A DNA stretch of 64,000 nucleotides. It comes from Hsuehochloa calcarea (lineage: Eukaryota; Streptophyta; Magnoliopsida; Poales; Poaceae). The stretch lies in NCBI GenBank assembly GCA_036346395.1, contig CM070599.1:21753232-21817231 (forward strand). The letters run 5' to 3'. The notes below the pieces were generated by a model. The model was not told the DNA's origin. It did no database searches and worked only from the letters and a program-made list of their open reading frames with translations. A program made the position numbers and the translations under genes. This document shows, piece by piece, positions 23,401 to 33,458 of this stretch. Position 1 is the stretch's first letter. Every line of letters begins with the position of its first letter.

Positions 23401-26400
23401 CATTTATCACTAACTTGATCTTGAGGCACGGATGTTTTCTGATTGTGCTTTTTAGGTCCATCGTGCGAGGAAGGAGGACATATGGCTTGTTGACTCCGGG
23501 TGTTCTCGACATATGACCGGAGATTCTAGATGGTTCTCCTCCCTCACACGTGCATCCGACGAATTGATTACATTTGGGGATGCTTCTACGGGACCGTGAT
23601 GCAAAGGGTACTTGTCGGCGTCAACGACAAGTTCATGCTTAAAGATGTCGCTTTGGTAAGTAAGCTGAGGTATAATCTTCTATCTGTTTCTCAGCTGCTT
23701 GATGAGGGTCTAGAAGTGAGGTTTAAGAGTGGTGAGTGTAGAGTTCTAGATCCCTCGGGTGAGCTTGTTTTGAGATCTCAGTTTGAGAAGATCTTTTGTG
23801 CAAATTTGATATTTCTTGATTTCTGATCCTAGGTGTCTTGTAGCCTCGATTCTCATGATCTTGTTTTGTGGCATCGTAGACTTGGGCATATTGGTTTTGA
23901 TCATTTGTCTAGAGTCGATTGCAAAGACTTTATTAGAGGTTTGCCTAGGTGAAGGCTATTAGAGATCTTGTGTGCTCACCACAGTAGACATGGTAAGATG
24001 GTGTGCGCTTCCCACCCACCTCTTACTTTGGTAATGGTGATGGACGGGGCGACTTCTTCACTTAGACACGATTGGTCCTTCTAGAGTTCGATCATTGGTG
24101 GGAAATGGTATGTCTTTGGTGGTTGTGGATGATTACTCCGGTATTCATGGGTTTATTTTCTCGCTTCTAGGGACGAAGCATTTGGATTCTTTAGAGATTT
24201 GGTCCTTAGACTTCTGTTGATATTCACAGAGCCTTGAGAGCCATTAGGAGTGACAATGGGATGAATTCAAGAATTCTTCTTTTTCTACCTTACCTGCGAT
24301 AGGGAATTGAGCATCAGTTTTCTTCTCCTAGAGTTCCCCAGCAGAATGGTGTTGTAGAAAGGAAGAACAGAACCCTTGTAGAGATGGCTCGGACTATGTT
24401 AGATGAGCATTCTACTCCTAGGAAATTTTTAGGTGAGGCGATCTCTCTTGCTTGTTATATCTCCAATAGGGTTTTCTTGAGATCTGTGGTTGGGAAGACC
24501 TCTTATGAGCTTAGATTTGGTCATTCTCCCAAAGTCTCTCATTTCAAGATTTTTGGTTGCAAGTGCTTCATTCTTAAACATGGCAACCTTGATAAATTTG
24601 AGTCTAGATAATTTTGATGGTATATTTCTTGGATATCCTGCTCATTCTCGTGGCTATCGTGTTTTTAATGTTGACACTAACAAAATTGTTGAGACTTGAA
24701 GTCACTTTTGATGAGGCTAGTCACAGTACTAGACCCGATGCTCTGGTACACAGTTCACGAAATTCAAGGAAGTATCTTCGTCGATGATGACTCGAGGATG
24801 AGGAACCGAACCATCCTCCGACTACCTCTGAGAGAGGGTGGAGAGCTGCTACTACTACTCCAGATTTGGTGGCGACCTCCTCCTATCCCCACCGACGATC
24901 CGAGTGGCTCTGTTCCTACCTCGACAACTCATGAGGTAGAGGCCATACACACAGAGCACCTCTTCACATTCAAATGACAACATCCACCTGAGCAGATGAT
25001 TGGGGATCTTCAAGAGCGAGTCACTCGCTCCAGGTTTATTTCTCCTGATTCTCATGCACATTCTGCTTTTGTCGCTTCTTTTGAACCCCGAGATATCACC
25101 CATGCCTTATTTGATGCCTCTTGGGTCAATGCCATGCATGAAGAACTTGAAAATTTTGAAAGAAACAAAGTCTGGACTTTAGTTGAGCGTCCTTCTGATT
25201 CTCATGTTATTGGAACAAAATGGATTTTTAAAAAATAAGCAAAGTGAGGATGGGTTGGTTGTTCGCAATAAGGCTAGACTGGTAGCTCAAGGTTATTCCC
25301 AGGTAGAAGGCTTAGACTTTGCAGAGACCTTTGCTCCTGTAGCTAGATTGGAAGCCATTCGCATTCTTTTAGCATTTGCAACATCTAAGGGTTTCAAGCT
25401 TTTTCAAATGGATGTTAAAAGTCTTTCTTGAATGGTTTCATAGAAGAAGAGGTCTTTGTCAAGCAACCTCCTGGTTTTGAAAATCAAAAATTCCCAAACC
25501 ATGTTTTTAAACTCTCTAAAGCCCTGTATGGATTGAAACAAGCTTCTAGAGCTTGGTATGACAGGCTTAAGAGTTTCTTACTTGAAAATGATTTCAAAAT
25601 AGGAATGGTCGATAAAACCTTGTTCACTCTCAGGCATGGTAGCGACTTTTTGCTGGTTCAGATTTATGTGGATGATATTATATTCGGTGGTTCTTCTCAT
25701 GCTTTGGTGTCCAGATTTTCAGATTCTATAAGCAGTGAGTTCGAGATGAGCATGATGGGAGAGTTGACATTCTTCCTTGGTTTACAAATCAAGCAAGCGA
25801 AAGAAGGCACCTTCGTTCACGAGTAAGTATACAAAGGACCTTCTTGGCGCTTCAATATGGGAAGCGATGGGCCAATGTCTACTCCCATTGCTACAACCAC
25901 CGTCTTTGGACCACGATGAGGATGGAGAGCAGTGGACGGAAGGAGTACCGCAAGATATGATTGGCCAATGTCTATCTTACGTGTCGAGGCGGACATACAA
26001 TTTGCCGTATGTACGTGCGCTCACTTTGAGCTTCCTCGTGCTTCTCATCGTCAAGCGATGCGTCGCATCTTCGAGTATCTTCAGATACTCTTGACTTTGG
26101 ACTCGTATTCTTCTTCTTCTTACGCTCTCTCAATTCGAGCATTTTCTAATCTTGATTTTGCGGGGTGTAGAGTGGATAGGAAGAGTACTTCAGGCACTTG
26201 TCATTTCTTGGGCACATCTCTTGTTTCTTGGTCTTCTAAAAAGCAGTCTTGATTGCCTGATCCACGGTGGCCGAGTATGTAGTGCTTGCGATGGTTGCTC
26301 TCGGGTTCTCTGGATTTTATCCACGCCATGAGACTATGGGTTATTCTTGAGAAGTGTTCCTCTTTTACGTGACAACATACGCAATTAATATTGCCAAAAA

Positions 26401-26602
26401 CCCAGTGCAACATTCCAGGACTAAACACATTGATATTCGATTTCATTTTCTTAGAGACCATGTTGAGAAGGGTGATGTTGTGCTTCACTTTGTAGAGTGT
26501 GAGCAACAGCTTGCAGATATTTTCACTAAAGCTCTTGATTCTTCTCGTTTTGCTGCTTTGCGGGGAGAGTTAGGGGTTATTAGTCCTATTGGGCTGTTTT
26601 GA
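23401..26602 (+). pseudogene. Copia pol relic: protease, integrase, RT, RNase H
   Basis: In order: a protease with the catalytic DSG motif (WLVDSGCSRHMTG, about 23480-23520); a GAG-pre-integrase motif (LWHRRLGHIGF, about 23867-23900); an integrase C-terminal part (QNGVVERKNRTLVEMART, about 24343-24400, then YELRFGHSPKVSHFKIFGC); and RVT_2 reverse transcriptase with KWIFKN (about 25219), ARLVAQGYSQ, FKLFQMDVK, ALYGLKQASRAWYDRL and the active site YVDD (25664-25675). RNase H and tail motifs (DRKSTSGTCHFLGT; RTKHIDIRFHFLRD) run to the stop at 26600-26602. Many single-base indels interrupt it. This copia domain order (integrase before RT) excludes gypsy. Confidence 0.93.
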
Positions 26603-28004
26603 GGGGGAAGTTGCTCTTTTTGCATTCATTGTATCATAATGCATGTTTCATTTCAATTGTGTTGCATTGTATAATAAAATTTGTGGAGCTTTGATCATTA
26701 TCCTTGTATGGCTTGATTTCATATTCTATACCTTGTCATATCAAGTGATAGTCTGCTAGACTTCTTTTATGGCTCTTCTTGTTTAGCTTAGCTTTTGCCT
26801 CGCTAGCTTTATATCTGTGAGCAAATTGAATCAAATCATGTCTTGTTGGATCTTGTGACTAGTTTTGCTCTAGTGATCCTCTTATGATTCTTGCCATGTC
26901 ATATAGGTTGAATTGAGTCTTGAACTTATTTTGAGATGAAAATGAGCTTTTTAATTTCTTAAGTCAAGCAAATAAAAAATGAGATTTTCTGTGCGAAAAA
27001 ACTGATCTCACCAATCCTTTCTCATGAGACGGCTTGCCATTGCACTAGGCATGAACTCAGGGGGAGTTTTAGATGACCTAGATCACTCTTTTAAGCTTAT
27101 CGCTTGAGATGGTCGCGGCAAGGCTTGAGATCTAGCACAATGAAAAAAAAACCTTTTTAAGTTAATGCTCAAAATGCCAAGTGCTTGAATTGTGCTTCAA
27201 AATTGAACTCTTAATGCTCAAAATGCCTCAATTCCTGTTTTGAGTCTCTTTTTACTTATAGACATGGCTTGACTCATTTTTGGTTGCTTTTAGTGAAATT
27301 ATGATATTGAGCAACTTTTCATGGTATTCATTCTCTTAAATCTCAGATTACTGCTATTTTGGTTTTAGCTTTGCAGTACATATTTTGCCATGATTGAATA
27401 TAGCGTCTACTCTTTTTATGACTTGGTATAATACTTGTACTGTCTACATGTATAATGGTCATGGCTCCTTTTTACTAAAGTTCAAAAATAAAGTCATTCC
27501 TTCATGCTCTTTCTTTTCCCATGCATCTTGATGAATTCATTGTCAAAGGGGGAGAAAGATTGAAGAAAAATGCTGTTTTAGAGCGTTTGGTTTGGTTTCA
27601 TACATAAGGTTTCATATAAAAGAACACATAAAAAAAATGAAAATGAACCTTTTGAAAATTTGTGATCATAGTGAGTTGAGTCTCTGGGGTTTATTGCCTT
27701 TTTCTGATTTTAATTGCAATTGAAGAAGACTCACAATGATCAAAGGTCAAATAGAACATTTTGTCTTTCATATGGACCTAAGTGAGATTTTTGGTTACTT
27801 TCTGGAAATTGAATCCTTTGGTGCTTTCATTGCCTTATCTCACTTGCTTATACTATTCTGAAGCCAGCTCGGTCGGTTCCTAGGCTTTTTTCTTGCTTAT
27901 GGACCAAGTTGTGCCTTTATGCGAAAACAGCGATTGTTTTTACTTTTCAATCTGAAAAACCACATTTTCTGGAAAATTGCCAATGTGTTCATCAAGGGGG
28001 AGAT
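26603..28004 (+). other. Copia 3' non-coding spacer with multiple polypurine tracts
   Basis: No ORF of note. gggggag-type tracts occur right after the pol stop (about 26602), at about 27060, about 27546 and immediately before the 3' LTR (27996-28004). The last one is the functional plus-strand primer by position. Multiplied tracts upstream of the 3' LTR are a described Sirevirus trait. The right half of this spacer matches 1-607. Confidence 0.8.
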
Positions 28005-29879
28005 TGTGGATATCGTGAGGAAATGTGCACGATCTCAGGATGATGAGTCAATTGACAATGGCTTTGTTGGTTTGTAATTTGTCGCGTTTTCGGGTTTGCT
28101 CTAGGGTGTCAGGTCATGGGCGGTCCGACCGGCCAGTGGGAAGGTCTGACCGGCAGTGCTTGCCGGTCCGACCACCAAAAAGAAAAGTGGTTTTTGGAGC
28201 TGAGCCAAAAATATGTTTTGTAGGCAAGTGAGGGGAGTCTCCTGGATGTGGTCACATCATTTTTGGAGCTCCCAGTCAAAAGTTCTATTCAGTTGAAATT
28301 TTCAGAAGGTTTGAATTTCGAGTGAAAATTTAGCTAAGTCTTTTCGGTGGTCCGACCGCGTTGTAATATCGGTCCGACCGGCTGAAATCGGTCGAGCCGG
28401 CCTTGTGGGGCGGTCGGACCATGGATGACTTGGAGGGTAGCCAAGTTGGCATTGAGTTGATTTGAATGTATTTTATGTATGGAGTTCAATGCTTTATTGT
28501 TGCATATTGCATTGCGGAACTAACGTGGGTCAAGTTGTGAAGAACTTGTTCCAGGAAACGATTTGTTTGTCTATTCTTTGTGCGGTGGCTTGCAGTCACG
28601 ACGTCAGCGGTGAGGTGGATCGGGACTACGCTTGGAGAGCCGAGGTCGAGCGATCATGGATGCGGGTGAGTCGTGTGACTCAAGCATGGTGCGAGAATGG
28701 GCAAGATGGATTGAGCGGGTAGTTCGGTGCGGTTGGTTGGATCGGTGGTGCGGAATCGGTGCGAGTCTCGAGAGGTTCCGATGGGATTGGGCGAGAGAGA
28801 CTTGGCGACGAGATGAGAGCCGCTGATCAACCTACACGTGGTGAAGTAGGAGATTGCTTCAATAGTTATGTGTGTGTGGGTCCCATGTGTGAGTGGGTCC
28901 CAAAAGTGAAACCCTAGGCCTCTCCTATAAATAGAAAGGGGGGATATGTAAAACCCTCAAGCACTCATTTTGGGCTTCTTCATCTTTTTCTAGGGTTTGG
29001 AGGAGAGGAGAGGAGAAACTAGGGTTTGGAGATTGTGTGTGTGCTCCTTGTGTGAGCTCTTGTCCTCCTTGTTGGAGAGGCTTTGTAAGCATCTAGTGTG
29101 ATCAATCAATCTTGTGATGCTTGCTTGAAAGATCATTTGTCCCCTTTGTGTTCTTCTCTCTTTTGGATGAATTTGGTGCTTCCTTGATTCAAGTGTTTAA
29201 GTTTGGTCTCTTGACCTATTTTGTCTTGCTTTGATGTGTGGGAATACCCCTAGATTCATCTAGATCATCAACCCATTTAAGCAAGTCTTGAATCAAGATT
29301 TTCATATTTCTAGGGTTTGTGCACTTCTTTGGTAAAACCTTGCGAGATCGATTCTACGAAGTGGATCTGAAGGATCGTCGCTAGAAATAGGTCTCTAATA
29401 TCCTTAGGGAGATGTACTCGAAATTTGGTCAAGTTTCATTGGTTGAATCAAAAGTTGGATCAAATTTCGTTTTGGATTTGGGCTTGACATTTCAGTACTG
29501 GACAAAATCGGTCTGACCGGTTTTACAACGGCGGTCCGACCGCCCGCTTTTCAGACCGCCCAGTAGCGGCGGGTTGAACCGATATCCAACGGTCCGACCG
29601 TTAGTTAGTAGCCGGTCCGACCGCTGGTTGACCGTCAGTCCGACCGCACCTACCTCTGGCCGTCGACCGCTGTACCAGATCGAGCGATAAGTTCTATTCT
29701 CCACTTTTGTGTCTTGTGGTTGACGGGGTTATCGAATTCAGCACAAGGCTTCCACTGTGCGCTTACTAATCTTCTTAGCTTTCATAGCTAAAGGAGTAAA
29801 GTTCGTGTTGAATTTGATTGAGGCGAGAAAGTTGAGAAAGCGCCTATTCACCCCACCTAGTCGCCTTTACGGTCCTACA
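28005..29879 (+). repeat. Copia 3' LTR
   Basis: Same termini as the 5' LTR; 1875 bp. It carries about ten near-palindromes of type CGGTCCGACCG in two groups (28119-28420 and 29507-29650) and TATAAATAG at 28926-28934. It is followed directly by the CGGCT target duplication. Confidence 0.93.
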
Positions 29880-31434
29880 CGGCTGTAGAGCGAGTTAACC
29901 CTAGAACGATTTTTAGTGGGAGAGTGCTAACTGGGTCGGATTCCGAAAAGTTTTGTTAAATTAAAATTGGCTAACATAGAAGTTGTATTAGCATTTTATG
30001 CGCCTACTATCACTCAAACTCAACTAAGTATTTATTTATATATTATTTATGCTACCGCTTTGCTCTGAGAGGGCAAACCCGTGCCTCGAGGTAGTGATCG
30101 AGACTTCGCCATCGCCGATCTTTCTTACAATTCCAAAGTCAAGCTATTCTCTTGAACATAAATATAGTTATATTAAACGTAAACCGTATATTGCTCTATC
30201 ATATATGTATTACATCAAAACTATTTCTCAAAATCAAATTGGATTGAGATGATGAGAAAGATAAGAGGGCAGAGATGATGAGATCAGATGAGAATGAGAA
30301 TTACTAGGTGGGTAAAGGGGGCCCTGGCAGGGGAAACGAGACGACGACGATGACGATGATGATGAGGTAAGAGGTGGGACCCCTTTACATATGGTTATAA
30401 TATAAGGACCAACAAAACTCTTGCTCGATCGGAAGCCGTAAATTCAGTGCCAACCGTTTTCCCGATTCGGCGGGTAGAAAATGATACTTTGTTACGTAAT
30501 TAAGTTCTCCACAATGGGTCACATTGGAGTATTGGGTACGGAAGAGAGCCGCCCCAAGGTAGAGTGTTGGGCACGGACGAGAGCCGCTTCAACCAACATT
30601 ACTAGAACTCGGTGTATGACGAGGTCAGTACCGTGACTAAATCAGCACCGGTAAAAAGTAATGGGTGGAGACCTAATCACGTAACTTGGAAAATGTTCTT
30701 TATTCTGAACTTGAAATCGCATCAAAGGAAATGCGATGGACCTAGCTCAGAGAGAGTTCAGAGTACTTACGGGTAAAGTGGTACAAACCTGCGCAGTGCT
30801 ATAGCAAATCATGAATTCATGCCAGTCTCCTGGATTGGAGTCTACGGGAACCGTTAGGGGTCTTTCTTCTTTCCGAGTGACAAGTAGTATTTTCAGAATT
30901 AAAATTTACTACCTAATGTTTCAATGAGTATTTTCAGAAAGAGATGATTTAGAAAAAGTGATAATGAGCAGAGATCAGTCATGCAGTGTACCTTTTGCTA
31001 TTAATGCTTGCTGAGTACGTTTGTACTCAACCTTGTTAGTATTCTCCTTTGTTAGATCCTAGTCCGTCCGGGAACTATCCCGAGTGGGACGAAGGACTTC
31101 ACAGTCTGCCGTCACGATCGCGGGAGGAGAAGGCACCGACTACGAGGACTGGCGAGGTGGGCACCATCTTTGACTCGTGGGGCGAATAGGAGGCGGTACT
31201 CGAGCGGACTCAAAGCGTGAGCTCCCTTTGTGTTTGTGTAAATTTGTATTAAGAATCCTAGCCTTGCGTGGCTACTACTGAAATAAAGATGTACAGTTTT
31301 TATCTTATTGTTCTGCTGCACAACTCTGATAAACAGACTTGCTATTCGTCGGAGCGGTGTTCTACCGAGCAGATAAATAGTAATCTGTGTGCCTAAATAT
31401 GATTACCCTAAAAGCAATAACACGAGGCGTCACA

Positions 31435-31602
31435 GACGTCGCGCTCCCGGCGGAGCTGGCCGCACCGTATCGTCGTGGCGGGGCGCCGTCGTCTGTGGCT
31501 ACAGAGGACGACGGCGGCCCGTCGCTCTTCTTCACGTTCTCCGAGGGCTTTCCATTAACGCGCGAAGAGATCGATGAGTACGTAGAGTCTCAAAGCAATT
31601 AG
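31435..31602 (+). pseudogene. Continuation of the split RRM-like gene (central region)
   Basis: Frame DVALPAELAAPYRRGG then SLFFTFSEGFPLTREEIDEY, ending in a stop at 31600-31602. SLFFTFS-GFPLTREEI is, from memory, the beginning of the RRM-like domain in the grass family proposed for 16300-16676. Overlapping one base, the left frame (ALLAEEA) runs straight into DVALPAEL in the same frame. This supports a single gene split by the LTR nest. A potential donor gtacgt occurs at 31578, but the original donor may have been lost. Confidence 0.6.
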
Positions 31603-32230
31603 TTATACGCGCATGCGATAAACGTTGACTGATTACTGGGAGCCATGCATTTAGTATGTTCACACCTTGTGTTTTGAAACAAGCTATGTGTAAAATTATA
31701 TTATGATATAATTTGAGATGGAGGGTGTAAAAATTTGTTCAGGACTTGTTAACAATACGTTAGTAATTAACTAAGGGGCTGTCTATTCGTCAAAAGACTG
31801 GAATTTTTGCTAAATTTATATAACTTTTCTGGGCACTTGGATAAAGATCTAACCAGTTTCAAGTCTCGTCACTCCCCTTACTTTCTATATAAAAGTACCT
31901 CCTGCATCCGCGCTGCCTCAAACGATTCCCTCGGGCCTGCTCGGAAGGGATAGATGTTACTCAGCTGTTTATTCGGTAGGTATATTAATCCGGTAAGTAC
32001 CGTATTATTCAAAATATAGTTCTGTATCGATAAATACCATTTTATTCTGGATTAGTATCGATAAATACTATATTTATAACTTTTGATCACAAACAGTCAA
32101 ATATTGACAGTATAAATCCATAATACATGAACACCGGTACTCTAGGCGCCCCCTTAACTCCAAGTTAAATACTAAAACAAAGAATTATTCTGATCCAGAC
32201 AAAAAAAAATTCAAGTTTGATGAACCTCAG

Positions 32231-32473
32231 AAGACTGCGTGGAGAAGGTAACGATGGAGAAGACGCCGCCGGGGGAGCCGCCGACGTACGGCAGGGTCGT
32301 GTCGTGTTCCGCCGCGCGGCCGTGGCGGCAGGCGGCGCCTGGTGAAGCTGGTCGTCAACGGGCGGTACCTGTGGGCGCGCAAGTACGTCCCCAGGGTCCC
32401 CAGCGCGCAAGCACCCTTTCGGGAGAAAAAAGACAATGGCAAGAATGCAAGCATTGTGCATTCATTCACGTGA
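32231..32473 (+). pseudogene. Second exon of the split RRM-like gene
   Basis: Preceded by an acceptor-like cctcag. It reads DCVEKVTMEKTPPGEPPTYGRVV, then after two frameshifts KLVVNGRYLWARKYVPR, and ends at TGA 32471-32473. The order DCVE...MEKT..GEPP.YGR...VNGR.LWARKYVPR matches the C-terminal half of the RRM-like domain of the same family. The frameshifts around 32300-32345 (dropping the expected VFRRAAAV segment out of frame) make it a pseudogene. Confidence 0.6.
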
Positions 32474-33458
32474 ACTCGATCACATGAATCTTTTCAAACG
32501 GCGGCCACAAACCTGTAATTCCTGTTAAGTCTCCGGTCGTCGGCATCTTTTCTGAAATTAAGCCAGGTAGCCGTCTCTGGCCACCGCTGCTGTTTTCGAT
32601 CCATCGCGCGTTTGAGATATTTTGACCCGTGCATCTAATCTCAAACGATCCCAAATCCATTGCCGGGCTAAATCCCCTCGAAATTTATTTGCTTTCTTGA
32701 AGGCAAACTAGATATAGATTATAGATATGATAGGTGACCATGGCAATGTCCAGCCTAAGCTCAATGCAATTGCACAAAATTTTCAGACAAGGGCACAACT
32801 TCTGATACATCTGAACTGCCTTTGCAAGCAGAAACGGAGATCATTGAGCACTTGCAGACACTTGGCTTGCTCAACTACTGCCTGTTGGCGCTCTTCTTGT
32901 GGCATTCTTAGATATATTCTTACAAATGACAACACTTTAATACAACTCTATTCAATATTCGGCGTTAGTAGGACTCAAATAGGAAAGTGAGTAGTCTCAC
33001 AATTCATAGCCTCTATTCAAATAATTATTCTTCATCTGATATGAAAAAGGAAAAAATAAGTCTCACAATGCTCACAATCTCTCCCTGCTTTTTAGCTCAG
33101 CTTCATGCGACAACCATGTAAGCCTTATGCCCTCTGATGACAAGAACCTGTCTCCAAATCTGCCAAACATTATATAACTGGAAAGCCTTACCTGAATGTC
33201 CTGAACTTCTCAGGACTGAATAATGAGAAAACTGAACAGCACTATATTTCAACTACACAGAAGGCACTCCTTTTACAACTGAAAAGCTATAACAATGACA
33301 TTCAAATACTATCATTCATTAGTTTGACATCCAGAAGTTCAGAATCACTAATTATCTTGAGCTGAGCTACAGTCATGTTCAGAATCAGCTATTGCTTTTA
33401 GCTACATTCAGTTAGTCACCCTCCTCTTGTTTCTTTACACGAGTTGGCCTGCCAATGT
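32474..33458. other. Intergenic, including probable 3' UTR of the U-box gene
   Basis: AT-rich with no supported coding frame. The part next to 33458 is likely the 3' UTR of the minus-strand gene; no polyadenylation site can be fixed. 32700-32960 has a short minus-strand open stretch without recognisable domains. Confidence 0.4.

Larger units (their letters stand above)
18879..29879 (+). mobile_element. Complete Ty1/copia retrotransposon, 11.0 kb, Sirevirus-like
   Basis: Two LTRs in direct orientation (18879-20726 and 28005-29879) flank an interior with PBS, gag, protease, integrase, RT and RNase H in copia order. A perfect 5-bp target duplication CGGCT lies at 18874-18878 and 29880-29884. 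The coding frames are broken many times, so it is not autonomous now. A long non-coding spacer (26603-28004) between RNase H and the 3' LTR carries several gggggag purine tracts, a feature known from the Sirevirus lineage. It sits inside a gypsy-type LTR. Confidence 0.95.
16677..31434 (+). mobile_element. Gypsy-type long LTR (probable solo LTR), about 3.75 kb, split by the copia element
   Basis: Two segments, 16677-18873 and 29880-31434, flank the copia insertion. The joined unit starts TGTGAC and ends GTCACA, a perfect 6-bp terminal inverted repeat of LTR type. It has a TATAAG box at 17202. Near its 3' end it carries blocks found in the other gypsy LTRs of this window: gggtaaagtggtacaa (about 30771) and cttgctgagtacg (about 31006). 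No internal gag-pol or second LTR is present, so a solo LTR is the simplest reading. The flanking pentamers (ggcgg and gacgt) do not match, so a clean 5-bp target duplication is not shown. Confidence 0.6.
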
